From: Marivita sp.
Lineage (GTDB): Bacteria > Pseudomonadota > Alphaproteobacteria > Rhodobacterales > Rhodobacteraceae
Length of the DNA: 64,000 bases
Direction of reading: 5' to 3'
Assembly: GCF_022763305.1 (NCBI RefSeq)
Contig: NZ_JALEGT010000041.1
Coordinates: forward strand, 1 to 64,000
Shown: in pieces, positions 1 through 7,806 of the stretch
Layout of the letters: the number at the start of each line of letters is the position of its first letter
Numbering within the stretch: position 1 is the stretch's first letter
The notes under the pieces: model-generated
What the model was told of the DNA's origin: nothing
The model's database searches: none
What the model saw: the letters and a program-made list of their open reading frames with translations, nothing else
Program-made: the position numbers and the translations under genes

Positions 1-126
1 GTATGACATTGTCCGAAGGTCCCGAGAAGTAAACCGAATACGGGACCGAAGATAGTCAGAGCACGATCAATGACAAACCAAAAAAGTGGTTTTTCCCGTT
101 TGTTTTCAAGAGGACCACGCACAATA

Positions 127-150
127 AACCCTGCCCCATCGGGCAGGGTT
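127..150 (-). terminator. Hairpin terminator of the DsbA-like gene
   Basis: A perfect 10-bp stem (AACCCTGCCC pairing with GGGCAGGGTT) closes a CATC loop 24 bases beyond the stop codon of the DsbA-like gene. The T-run after it on the minus strand is weak, so strength is uncertain. Bases 1-126 hold no supportable gene. Confidence 0.6.
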
Positions 151-173
151 ACAAAGTCACGAACAGACGAAGG

Positions 174-851
174 TCAGCTTCCCAGCTTCTCGTCAATGAT
201 TTCCTGAAACTCTCCGTAACTCATGTTTGAATAGGTCGTGCCGTCGATCACGAAAGACGGCGTCGAGTTGATCCCATGTTCTTCGGCATTGGCCTGATAC
301 CACTCAATCAAACCGCGCGCCTTGTCACCGTTGCTCAGGCACGCTTCAAGCTGGTCATTCTCAAGACCGGCAATCCGCCCGATCTTGCGCAACTCGTCCG
401 CAATCGCCGCTTCCGATCCGGCGCGGGTCCAGGCGCTTTGCGTGTCGTAGATCATTTCGGTGATGCCAAAGAACCGATCCTGGCCTCCACAGCGGGCAAC
501 AAGCGATCCCCAAAGCCCGTAGCGGTCAAAATAGACCTCACGGTAGGTGAACTTGACCTTGCCGGTGTCGATGTAGTCCGCTTTCAGATCCTTGAAGACG
601 CCCTTGTGAAAATTGGCGCAATGCGGGCAGGTGTACGAGGCATATTCGATGATCTCGACGGGCGCATCCTCTGCCCCCAGCACCATCTCTTCGATGACCA
701 CCTCCGCAGAACTGCCTTGTGCATTGGCGGCGCCCGGAAGCGCGATGGGTTGGCCATTGATCGTGGGCGCAGGGCCTGACCCGGTCATCCACCACCCCGC
801 GCCGGCCACGAGGGCAGCGGCGAGTGCAATCGTCATCAAGCGTTGTTTCAT
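174..851 (-). CDS. DsbA-family thiol:disulfide oxidoreductase
   Basis: This 225-residue protein belongs to the thioredoxin-fold DsbA family, which forms or shuffles disulfide bonds in exported proteins. A basic N-terminus and hydrophobic stretch (residues 1-25) look like a signal peptide or membrane anchor, placing the domain in the periplasm. The active site CPHC is at residues 75-78 and the cis-proline motif TPS is near 197-199, both required for activity. It also has Cys121 and Cys171. The overall form resembles the short alphaproteobacterial DsbA or ScsC/BdbD-like proteins. The gene follows the DUF721 gene on the same strand after 32 bases, so they may be cotranscribed, and a hairpin follows it. 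No DsbB partner is in the window. Family assignment is firm; substrate is unknown. Confidence 0.9.
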   Translation of the reverse strand: MKQRLMTIALAAALVAGAGWWMTGSGPAPTINGQPIALPGAANAQGSSAEVVIEEMVLGAEDAPVEIIEYASYTCPHCANFHKGVFKDLKADYIDTGKVKFTYREVYFDRYGLWGSLVARCGGQDRFFGITEMIYDTQSAWTRAGSEAAIADELRKIGRIAGLENDQLEACLSNGDKARGLIEWYQANAEEHGINSTPSFVIDGTTYSNMSYGEFQEIIDEKLGS

Positions 852-883
852 CGAGAAACCCTTTGTTCTGTTTGACCGTAGAC

Positions 884-1396
884 CTAGGTCCGATCTTGCG
901 TTTTTGAATAGACGTTCGAGGCCAGACGTTCCAGCGCCATGCGCAGACCAGCGTCCTGAACACCGCTTGCCACCTGTTGCGCCTCGGGCAGGATCGCCGG
1001 GGGCGTGTCACTGTGCGCGGCTTTGGGGCGGTGATCAAAGCTCACCTGACCGTCGGAAAACCCGGTCGCAGCTGTCTGCGTGATCCGGATCTTTGAAATG
1101 GCGTTGTAGCCATACACCGCGTTCACCTTTTCGCGCAGCTTTTCCTTTTGCATCTCCAGCATCGGAGCGTTGGCCCCCGTGGTCAGAAGCGTCAGCGTTG
1201 CCCCGAAACCCGAGCGCCCATAGCGCACCTCGACAGGTCGGCTGATCGCGGCAAGGTCCTCGCCCGCGATCTCGGCCCAATGGGTCAGAAGCCGCGACTG
1301 CGCAAAGCCACGCGTCTCGGAGGTCTTGCGGATTTGCGTCTGCAAGAGACTCGAGGTGCGTTTGAAGCCATGTGTCTGTCCGGTCCGCGGCGGCAT
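884..1396 (-). CDS. DUF721 / DciA-like protein
   Basis: This 170-residue protein matches the DUF721 family, whose best known member DciA loads or stimulates the replicative helicase in bacteria without DnaC. The conserved block runs from about residue 15 to 110, with a long helical first part and a beta-rich region near GFGATLTLLT. The C-terminal tail is polar and poorly conserved. The gene diverges from mutY across about 80 bases and runs toward the DsbA-like gene. In Rhodobacterales a DUF721 gene beside mutY and a DsbA gene is, to my knowledge, a common arrangement. A role in replication is inferred from the family only. Confidence 0.8.
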   Translation of the reverse strand: MPPRTGQTHGFKRTSSLLQTQIRKTSETRGFAQSRLLTHWAEIAGEDLAAISRPVEVRYGRSGFGATLTLLTTGANAPMLEMQKEKLREKVNAVYGYNAISKIRITQTAATGFSDGQVSFDHRPKAAHSDTPPAILPEAQQVASGVQDAGLRMALERLASNVYSKTQDRT

Positions 1397-1478
1397 GTTT
1401 GACTCCCTCTGTCGAACACTATTCTAGTGGCGCGACGCTTCTGCAACCACCCCACAAATGAGACCCGAGTTCAAAGGA

Positions 1479-2534
1479 ATGTCAGACCTGCGTGAACGGC
1501 CCGATCCCGCCGCGTTGCTCGACTGGTACGACAGGCACGCCCGCCAGATGCCATGGCGCGTCGGACCGGCGGCGCGTGCGCAGGGCGTGCGCCCCGACCC
1601 GTATCGCGTCTGGATGTCCGAGATCATGCTGCAACAGACCACCGTTGCCGCCGTCAAAAGCTATTTCGAAGCCTTCACCACCCGCTGGCCCACCGTAAGC
1701 GATCTGGCACAGGCCGAAGATGCCGATGTGATGGCCGCATGGGCTGGCCTTGGCTACTACGCCCGCGCCCGCAATCTGCTCAAATGCGCCCGCGTGGTGC
1801 ATGCCGATCATGATGGCGTGTTCCCCGACACCTATGACGGCCTGATCGCCCTGCCCGGCATCGGCCCCTACACCGCCGCCGCCATCGCCTCCATCGCGTT
1901 TGATCTTCCGGAAACGGTGCTTGATGGCAACGTCGAACGGGTCATGGCGCGGCTCTACGACGATCACACACCCCTGCCAGCTGCGAAACCCGTGTTCATG
2001 GACTACGCCGCCGCCCTCACCCCGCAGGAACGCCCCGGCTGCTATGCGCAGGCGGTGATGGATCTGGGGGCCACGATCTGCACCCCGCGCAACCCGGCCT
2101 GCGGCCTTTGTCCCTGGCGCAAGTCCTGCGCGGCCTGGGCAGCGGGGACTGCGAAGGAACTGCCGAAAAAGGCCCCGAAGAAACGCAAGCCCACACGGTT
2201 CGGCATCGCCTATCTGGCCCGCCGTGTCGACGGCGCGTGGCTTCTGGAACAACGCCCCGACAGCGGCCTTCTGGGCGGCATGCTGGGTTGGCCCGGCAGC
2301 GACTGGAACGACGCCCCCGAAGAAAACCCACCGATCCGCGCCGAATGGCGCACCCTGCCCGCCGAGGCGCGGCACACCTTCACCCATTTCCACCTGCATC
2401 TGACGGTCAAGACCGCGCTGGTCCCGATGGACCGCGCCCCCGAGCGCGGCATGTTTGTCGAGGCGGACGCGTTCGACCCGGACAATCTGCCCACGGTGAT
2501 GCGCAAGGCGCATGCCCTGACAAAAACCAAATGA
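1479..2534 (+). CDS. mutY: A/G-specific adenine DNA glycosylase MutY
   Basis: MutY removes adenine mispaired with 8-oxoguanine. From the ATG at 1479 the protein has 351 residues. The catalytic glutamate lies in SEIMLQQT (Glu48), the helix-hairpin-helix in LPGIGPYTAAAI (about 125-136) and the catalytic aspartate in VLDGNV (Asp149). Four cysteines at 201, 208, 211 and 217 give the C-x6-C-x2-C-x5-C pattern of the [4Fe-4S] cluster. The C-terminal third (about 235-350) is the NUDIX-like domain that reads 8-oxoG. An in-frame ATG at 1458 would add seven residues; neither start has a good ribosome binding site. alkB follows on the same strand. Confidence 0.95.
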   Translation: MSDLRERPDPAALLDWYDRHARQMPWRVGPAARAQGVRPDPYRVWMSEIMLQQTTVAAVKSYFEAFTTRWPTVSDLAQAEDADVMAAWAGLGYYARARNLLKCARVVHADHDGVFPDTYDGLIALPGIGPYTAAAIASIAFDLPETVLDGNVERVMARLYDDHTPLPAAKPVFMDYAAALTPQERPGCYAQAVMDLGATICTPRNPACGLCPWRKSCAAWAAGTAKELPKKAPKKRKPTRFGIAYLARRVDGAWLLEQRPDSGLLGGMLGWPGSDWNDAPEENPPIRAEWRTLPAEARHTFTHFHLHLTVKTALVPMDRAPERGMFVEADAFDPDNLPTVMRKAHALTKTK

Positions 2535-2610
2535 CGCTGCGTCATCGGTGTATTTCGCAAACCGGCGTCTGTCGTTAAACATGGCATATGGATTGCACCC
2601 GAGCAGACCG

Positions 2611-3753
2611 ATGTCGGACGCCACATTGCACAGATCGCTGAGCAGACTTCCTTTCCGGGCGGCCTTGCCGTTCTGGCTTTCCCTGCTCATGATTCCGACC
2701 GTGCTCCTGGGCGCATGGGCCGGTGGCGTCTGGGTGCTTGTCCCCATCTTCGCGACATGGGGTGTGTTCGCCACGCTTGATGCGGCCCTTGGCATCGACA
2801 CGACCAGCCTAGACCCACAGACGCAGGACAGCGCCTTGTTCTGGCACCGTCTGATCACGGTGATCTGGGCCCCGTTGCAGGCTCTGATGCTGTTCGGGCT
2901 GGTCTGGTACATTCCGCGCGCCGATCACCTTGGAGCGTTCGAGGTCTACTTCGTGACCGTCGGGATGGGCATTCTGTCTGGTAGCATTGGCATCGTCTAT
3001 GCCCACGAACTCATGCATCAGAAAAACCGGGGTGAGCGCTGGATGGGCGATCTGCTCATGTGCATGGCGCTTTATGGCCATTTCCGGTCCGAGCACCTGC
3101 TGGTGCATCACCGCCATGTCGGCACCCCGCGCGATCCGGTCACGGCCCGCTTCAACGAAAGCTTCTGGCGCTTCTACCCGCGTGTTCTGCGGCAAAGCCT
3201 GCTGTCCTCGTTTCGCGCCGAACGCGACATGCTGGCACGCAAAGGGCAGCCATGGTGGCACGCCAGCAACCCGTTCTGGCGCTACGGCGCGCTTCAACTC
3301 GGATTCCTGCTGCTCGCGCTTGCCCTTGGCGGATGGCTGGGCGTTCTGATTTTCGTGCTGCAAGCCCTGTCCGCGATCTTCCAGCTCGAGCTGGTCAACT
3401 ATGTCGAACATTACGGGCTGACGCGGAAATATCTGGGCAGCGGCAAATATGAACACGTCAAACCGCGCCACAGCTGGAACGCGTCACACAAGGCGTCAAA
3501 CTGGTTCCTGATCAACCTGCAACGGCATTCCGATCACCACTACAAACCCGACCGCCGCTTTCCGCTGCTGCAGACCTATGACGAGGACGAGGCCCCGCAA
3601 CTGCCCTACGGCTATCCGGTGATGACGTTCTTCGCGCTGTTCCCTCGGAAATGGCGGGCGATGATGAACCCCCGTGTCAAAGCCTGGCGCGAAAGGTACT
3701 ACCCCGAGATCGACGACTGGTCCGCCTACAACAAGGCCCGGCACGGACTGTAA
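2611..3753 (+). CDS. alkB: Alkane 1-monooxygenase AlkB
   Basis: AlkB is an integral-membrane di-iron enzyme that hydroxylates the terminal carbon of medium-chain alkanes using electrons from rubredoxin. From ATG 2611 it is 380 residues with about six membrane helices. All histidine boxes are visible: HELMH (132-136), EHLLVHHRH (161-169), NYVEHYGL (263-270) and LQRHSDHH (303-310). Upstream in-frame starts exist at 2548 (GTG) and 2581 (ATG); 2611 is chosen because a GAG sits seven bases ahead and the family N-terminus fits. No rubredoxin is encoded nearby, although an FAD-dependent ferredoxin/rubredoxin-type reductase begins at 4401. A bipartite palindrome lies just after the stop. Confidence 0.92.
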   Translation: MSDATLHRSLSRLPFRAALPFWLSLLMIPTVLLGAWAGGVWVLVPIFATWGVFATLDAALGIDTTSLDPQTQDSALFWHRLITVIWAPLQALMLFGLVWYIPRADHLGAFEVYFVTVGMGILSGSIGIVYAHELMHQKNRGERWMGDLLMCMALYGHFRSEHLLVHHRHVGTPRDPVTARFNESFWRFYPRVLRQSLLSSFRAERDMLARKGQPWWHASNPFWRYGALQLGFLLLALALGGWLGVLIFVLQALSAIFQLELVNYVEHYGLTRKYLGSGKYEHVKPRHSWNASHKASNWFLINLQRHSDHHYKPDRRFPLLQTYDEDEAPQLPYGYPVMTFFALFPRKWRAMMNPRVKAWRERYYPEIDDWSAYNKARHGL

Positions 3754-3766
3754 TCCGACACCGGGC

Positions 3767-3811
3767 CGAAACTCTTCAAAGAGTTTCGGGCAATCCTTCG
3801 AAGGATTGCCC
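3767..3811. repeat. Bipartite palindrome, copy 1
   Basis: Two palindromes abut between the convergent alkB and peroxiredoxin genes. The first (3767-3788) pairs CGAAACTCTT with AAGAGTTTCG around CA. The second (3788-3811) is a perfect 24-base palindrome centred on TTCGAA. The same architecture recurs at 42440-42480 and 54479-54521. It may act as a bidirectional terminator for both genes. Confidence 0.75.
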
Positions 3812-3818
3812 GCACCGA

Positions 3819-4307
3819 TCAAAGTTCGGAGAGCAGGGCCTCACCGCCCGAGACTTCGCAGACGCCGGGGTTTTCCTCGACATGCAGCTTGGTGACCTTG
3901 CCGTCCTCGACAACCATCGCATAGCGCTTGGAGCGGGCGATCAGACCCACGGGCGGTGCGGTGAAGTCCATGCCGATGGCCTTGGTGAACGCGCTTTCCG
4001 CATCGCCCAGCATGGTGATCCCGGCGTCTGTGGCACCGGTGGCTTCGCCCCAGGCTTTCATCACGAAGGGGTCGTTGACCGACACGCAGATGATCTCGTC
4101 CACGCCTTTGGCGGTGAACTGGTCCTTGGTGCGGATGAAGCTGGGCACATGCGCGGAATGGCAGGTCGGCGTGAAGGCGCCCGGCACGGCGAAGATCACG
4201 ACTGTCTTGCCCTTGGCATGGTCGGTCAGTGACACCTGTTCTGGGCCCTCGGCCCCCATTTTCACAAGTGTCGATTCTGGCAGGGTATCACCCGGTGCGA
4301 TTGTCAT
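3819..4307 (-). CDS. Peroxiredoxin (Prx5-type)
   Basis: This 162-residue peroxiredoxin reduces hydrogen peroxide and organic peroxides. The active-site motif PGAFTPTC contains the peroxidatic Cys49, and the following HSAHVPSF is typical of the Prx5/AhpE-like redoxin family. The start at 4307 is preceded by GAGGGA at good spacing; the longer open frame upstream lacks such support. The gene diverges from the FAD reductase at 4401 and converges on alkB, from which it is separated by the paired palindromes. Reductant (glutathione or glutaredoxin in related enzymes) cannot be read from the sequence. Confidence 0.92.
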   Translation of the reverse strand: MTIAPGDTLPESTLVKMGAEGPEQVSLTDHAKGKTVVIFAVPGAFTPTCHSAHVPSFIRTKDQFTAKGVDEIICVSVNDPFVMKAWGEATGATDAGITMLGDAESAFTKAIGMDFTAPPVGLIARSKRYAMVVEDGKVTKLHVEENPGVCEVSGGEALLSEL

Positions 4308-4400
4308 CGTCAGTCCCTCGTTGATGAATTGCATTCTGGATGCTGTGCCATATAGGGTCACGCGCATCCAGACCAATGGCAGTACGGGAAAAGTTCACAG

Positions 4401-5612
4401 ATGGGTCATGTAATTGTTGTGGGGGCGGGACAGGCCGGGTCGTCCTGCGTGGCACGTCTGCGCGCCAAGGGGTTCGACGGACAGATCACCCTGATCGGGG
4501 AAGAGCCGTTTCCCCCGTACCAACGCCCGCCTCTGTCGAAGGCCTATCTGCTGGGCGAGATGGAGCGCGACCGGCTCTACCTGCGGCCCGAGAGTTTCTA
4601 TGCGGAACAGGACATCACCCTGCGGTTGGGCGCGCCGGTGACGGCGATTGATCCCGCTGCGAAAACGCTGACCCTGGGCGATGAGGTGCTGAGCTATGAC
4701 GATCTGGTGCTGACCACAGGATCGACCCCGCGCCGCCTGCCTGCCAGCATTGGCGGCGATCTGGACGGTGTGATGGTCGTGCGCGGCCTGCACGACGTCG
4801 ATGCGATGGCCCCGCGCTTTGCCAAAGGTGCGCGGGTGCTGATCGTGGGCGGGGGCTATATCGGGCTGGAGGCGGCTGCGGTGGCGGCCAAGCTGGGGCT
4901 GAGCGTGACACTGGTCGAGATGGCCGACCGCATCCTGCAACGGGTCGCAGCGCCCGAGACCTCGGCCTATTTCCGGGCCGTGCATCGTGGGCACGGCGTC
5001 GACATCCGCGAAGGCGTCGGGCTGGATCACCTGACCGGGTCCGAGGGCCACGTGACAGGTGCGGTGCTGAGCGATGGCAGCACGCTGGAGGTCGATTTCG
5101 TGCTGGTGGGTGTGGGGATTGTTCCGAACACGCAGCTTGCCGAAATGGCGGGCGTTCGGATCGAGAACGGCATTGCCACTGACGCCCATGGGCGCACATC
5201 TGACCCGCATATCTGGGCGGCGGGGGATTGCGCGTCCTTCCCGATGAACGGTCAGCAGATGCGGCTGGAGAGCGTCGGCAATGCCATCGATCAGGCGGAA
5301 TGTGTGGCGGACAACATTCTGGGCGAGGGTCGGGCTTACGAGGCGAAACCCTGGTTCTGGTCGGACCAGTATGACGTGAAGCTTCAGATCGCAGGGCTGA
5401 GCACCGGGTATGACCGGATCGTCACGCGGCAGGGCGACGAGGGTGTGGTGTCGTTCTGGTACTATGCGGGCGACCGCCTTCTGGCCATCGACGCGATGAA
5501 CGATCCGCGCGCTTATATGGTGGGCAAGCGGCTGATCGAGAGCGGCAAGTCGCCTGCGCCGGAGGCGGTGGAAGATCCCGCAACCGACCTCAAGGCGCTG
5601 CTCAAGGCGTGA
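4401..5612 (+). CDS. FAD-dependent ferredoxin/rubredoxin reductase
   Basis: This 403-residue flavoprotein resembles putidaredoxin and rhodocoxin reductases, which pass electrons from NAD(P)H to a small iron-sulfur or rubredoxin carrier. The FAD-binding motif GAGQAG is at residues 8-13 and a second Rossmann motif VGGGYIGLEA lies near residue 150 for the pyridine nucleotide. The FAD-contacting WAAGDCA motif is near 275 and the C-terminal reductase domain runs from about 320. It begins 93 bases from the divergent peroxiredoxin start and overlaps rsmD by four bases. Its place close to alkB makes a role as electron donor to AlkB possible, but rubredoxin is absent here and this is inference. Confidence 0.88.
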   Translation: MGHVIVVGAGQAGSSCVARLRAKGFDGQITLIGEEPFPPYQRPPLSKAYLLGEMERDRLYLRPESFYAEQDITLRLGAPVTAIDPAAKTLTLGDEVLSYDDLVLTTGSTPRRLPASIGGDLDGVMVVRGLHDVDAMAPRFAKGARVLIVGGGYIGLEAAAVAAKLGLSVTLVEMADRILQRVAAPETSAYFRAVHRGHGVDIREGVGLDHLTGSEGHVTGAVLSDGSTLEVDFVLVGVGIVPNTQLAEMAGVRIENGIATDAHGRTSDPHIWAAGDCASFPMNGQQMRLESVGNAIDQAECVADNILGEGRAYEAKPWFWSDQYDVKLQIAGLSTGYDRIVTRQGDEGVVSFWYYAGDRLLAIDAMNDPRAYMVGKRLIESGKSPAPEAVEDPATDLKALLKA

Positions 5613-6181
5613 GAATCATCGCGGGCACATGGCGCGGGCGGGCGCTTGCCAATGTGGGCAAAGGCGATCCCGGCGCGCATCTGCGACCAACGACGGACCG
5701 GGTGCGCGAAAGCCTGTTCAACATGCTGGCGGGCGGGCGGTTCGGGGACCCGTTCGAGGGGGCGCATGTGCTCGACCTTTTTGCAGGGACCGGGGCGCTG
5801 GGGTTGGAGGCGCTGTCGCGCGGTGCCGTGTCGGCAGTGTTTGTCGATGACGGGCGCAAGGCGCAGTCGCTGATCAAGGAGAACCTCAAGCTGTTGCGCT
5901 GCGAAACGGGGCGTTTGATTGCGCGGGATGCGACGCGTCTGCCGCCGTGTGACACGAAGCCCGCGACGCTGGTGTTTCTCGATCCGCCCTATGGCAAAGG
6001 ATTGGGAGAGAAGGCGCTGATGGCGGCCGTGAAAGGCGGGTGGCTGGCCGAGGGGGCGCTGGTCGTCTGGGAGGAAAGCGCGCCGCAGATGGCGCCCGAG
6101 GGGTTCACCCGACTGGACGCACGGCGCTATGGCGACACGCATGTGACGGTGATGCGATTTGGGGAAATGGCGGACCTGTGA
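5609..6181 (+). CDS. rsmD: 16S rRNA (guanine966-N2)-methyltransferase RsmD
   Basis: RsmD methylates G966 of 16S rRNA with S-adenosylmethionine. The 190-residue protein shows the N-terminal MRIIAG signature, the SAM-binding loop DLFAGTGALG (56-65) and the catalytic motif DPPY (125-128). It starts at a GTG that overlaps the stop of the upstream reductase by four bases, which implies translational coupling. A 58-residue gene follows after 12 bases. Confidence 0.95.
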   Translation: MRIIAGTWRGRALANVGKGDPGAHLRPTTDRVRESLFNMLAGGRFGDPFEGAHVLDLFAGTGALGLEALSRGAVSAVFVDDGRKAQSLIKENLKLLRCETGRLIARDATRLPPCDTKPATLVFLDPPYGKGLGEKALMAAVKGGWLAEGALVVWEESAPQMAPEGFTRLDARRYGDTHVTVMRFGEMADL

Positions 6182-6193
6182 TAGGGTTAAGTC

Positions 6194-6370
6194 ATGGATT
6201 TCTACAGCCCGACCCTTGAAGAGTTGCGTGTGCTGGAGATGCGCGCGCAGGCCGATACATCCTCACCCCGGCGCGGTGGGCCGGTCTTGATGGCCGATTG
6301 CACCACGCCTTTGGCCGGAGAGACGCTGCTGTCGCTGCTTTGGAAGCGCTGGGATCAGGACGAGGACTGA
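6194..6370 (+). CDS. Small conserved-looking protein, 58 residues
   Basis: A short reading frame starts with ATG 12 bases after rsmD, with AGGGTTAAGTC ahead of it, and ends in TGA at 6370. The protein begins MDFYSPTLEELRVLEMRAQ and ends LLWKRWDQDED. The N-terminal half is a likely amphipathic helix and the C-terminus is acidic. Codon use with GC-rich third positions matches neighbouring genes. Position and spacing argue for an rsmD operon partner. Function is unknown. Confidence 0.6.
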   Translation: MDFYSPTLEELRVLEMRAQADTSSPRRGGPVLMADCTTPLAGETLLSLLWKRWDQDED

Positions 6371-6390
6371 CCTCAGCGGGACCTGGCGGA

Positions 6391-6450
6391 ATAGGTCCAC
6401 TTCGGTCCATTTGTTTCGCGCGCGAAACATTGAGACCGGACCGGACCTAT
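6391..6450. repeat. Nested palindrome in intergenic DNA
   Basis: An inner perfect 18-base palindrome, TGTTTCGCGCGCGAAACA (6412-6429), shares its exact centre with outer arms ATAGGTCC (6391-6398) and GGACCTAT (6443-6450). Intermediate arms CGGTCC and GGACCG are slightly off-centre. The stretch lies between two convergent genes and codes for nothing visible. Confidence 0.6.
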
Positions 6451-6464
6451 TAACCCTTTGTTAA
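6450..6464. promoter_or_regulatory. CtrA-like box TTAA-N7-TTAA
   Basis: The sequence TTAACCCTTTGTTAA fits the full alphaproteobacterial CtrA box, two TTAA half-sites separated by seven bases. It follows directly on the nested palindrome. The flanking genes converge on this site, so it would need an unannotated transcript to act as a promoter element. Confidence 0.35.
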
Positions 6465-6469
6465 CGAAT

Positions 6470-6487
6470 GGGCTTTTGCGAAAGCCC
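6470..6487 (-). terminator. Hairpin at the 3' end of the TRAP gene
   Basis: GGGCTTT and AAAGCCC pair around TGCG and touch the stop codon of the TRAP binding-protein gene. No long T-run follows on the minus strand, so this is only a probable terminator. Confidence 0.4.
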
Positions 6488-7536
6488 TACCCGTCCGTCC
6501 CGGTCGCCGTGCCGCGGGTCGCCTCGACGGCTGCGCGGGCATCCTCGACCAGTTGAGCGCCATCAAGGCCACGCTCGGCCATCTCGGCGATCCAGTCCTG
6601 CGTGACCTCGTCGCCTAGCGCCACGATCTGTGCGGTGACCTCTTCACTCAGCGTTGCGATCTCGTTGCCGGCGTCTTCCATCACGACAAACCCGTCACGG
6701 TCGCCGGTGTCATGGGCCCGACCTGCCATGGCCGAGGTTTCCAGACCCGAATTGGCGTCGATCACCGCCTTCAGGTCATCGGGCAGCGCGTTGTAGCTGT
6801 CCTTGTTCATCGCCCAGATGAAGTAGAGGTTGTAGAGCGACTTGTCGCCCGCCACGTCGGTGTGGCTGTCGGTCAGCTCATCGAGCTTGAGCGAGGGCGA
6901 CATTTCCCATGTGATCACACCACCATCGACCACGCCTTTGGACAGCGCCTCGGGGAATTGCGGCACCGGCAGGCCGATGGGTTCGGCTCCAAGCTTGTCG
7001 AGCAGCAGGGTCGCGGGGCGGGACGGGCCGCGCAGTTTGAGGCCCGCGAAATCGCTCAGGTCTTCGATGGCTGCACCTTTCTTGTGCACGATGCCCGGCC
7101 CGTGCATGTGGGCAGCGATCAGGTGCACATCGGCGAAATCGTCCATCAGGTGTTTCTGCGTGAATTCCCACGCCGCGCGCGAGGCTTCTTCGGCGCTTTT
7201 CGTCACCATGAAGGGCAGTTCCAATGCCTCGGCTTCGGGGAAACGGCCCGGTGTGTAACCGGGGATCACCCAGCCGCCGTCGATCACGCCGTCGCGGATC
7301 AGGTCATATTGCGCGGTCGCTTTGCCGCCAAGCTGCATGAACGGATAGATCTCGATCTTGATCCGGCCGTTCGATTCATCCTCAACCTTTTCGACCCAGG
7401 GGTCGAGGAAATACTTGGGATTCGCCGAATTGGGCGAGACGAAATGCTGGAAGCGAAGCGTCACTTCCTGCGCCATTCCGGTGGTTGCGGTGATGCCAAG
7501 CATGGCGGTGAGAGCGGCTGTCTTGAGAAAGGTCAT
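6487..7536 (-). CDS. TRAP transporter substrate-binding protein (DctP family)
   Basis: This 349-residue periplasmic protein would capture a carboxylate-type solute for a tripartite ATP-independent transporter. The start at 7536 is set by a strong AGGAGG seven bases upstream and by the signal peptide that follows, with cleavage probably after residue 23 (TGMAQ). The mature protein opens with VTLRFQHFVSP and contains LKLRGPSRPA, the conserved region that holds the arginine binding the substrate carboxylate. The longer frame to 7632 lacks these features. No DctQ or DctM membrane subunit is adjacent, so the partner must lie elsewhere. The gene diverges from a Tat-exported metallo-hydrolase gene. 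Confidence 0.9.
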   Translation of the reverse strand: MTFLKTAALTAMLGITATTGMAQEVTLRFQHFVSPNSANPKYFLDPWVEKVEDESNGRIKIEIYPFMQLGGKATAQYDLIRDGVIDGGWVIPGYTPGRFPEAEALELPFMVTKSAEEASRAAWEFTQKHLMDDFADVHLIAAHMHGPGIVHKKGAAIEDLSDFAGLKLRGPSRPATLLLDKLGAEPIGLPVPQFPEALSKGVVDGGVITWEMSPSLKLDELTDSHTDVAGDKSLYNLYFIWAMNKDSYNALPDDLKAVIDANSGLETSAMAGRAHDTGDRDGFVVMEDAGNEIATLSEEVTAQIVALGDEVTQDWIAEMAERGLDGAQLVEDARAAVEATRGTATGTDG

Positions 7537-7583
7537 TCCGCGCCTCCTGTATGAAGCTATGTCCAAACGCTGCTGCACTGCAG

Positions 7584-7611
7584 CGCAGGGGGTATCTATG
7601 CTGCCCCTGCG
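7584..7611. promoter_or_regulatory. Inverted repeat upstream of the TRAP gene
   Basis: CGCAGGGG (7584-7591) and CCCCTGCG (7604-7611) form a perfect 8-bp inverted repeat with a 12-base spacer, 48 bases before the TRAP gene start. It could be an operator or a leader hairpin. Confidence 0.35.
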
Positions 7612-7680
7612 GCAGTTGCAAATCACTCGCAACGGGATTCGCCGTTGGATTGGCCATGAAGTCCATGGAGTATCTGGAGA

Positions 7681-7722
7681 AATTCCCGATATGGGGGAAT
7701 TGCGATCAAGTCTTCCCCCATA
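7681..7722. promoter_or_regulatory. Interlocked inverted repeats, likely operator
   Basis: TATGGGGGAA (7690-7699) and TTCCCCCATA (7713-7722) form a perfect 10-bp inverted repeat with a 13-base spacer. A second repeat, AATTCCC (7681-7687) with GGGAATT (7695-7701), shares part of it. Both lie in the 270-base gap between divergent genes, which is otherwise without an ORF, so a shared regulator of both genes is plausible. Confidence 0.45.
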
Positions 7723-7806
7723 GCGGTATGGCTGAAAATCAGAATTGCAGCGTGGCGGGCAGTAATGTTATTCACAAATTTGAATTTATCTCTGGGAGGA
7801 GACACC

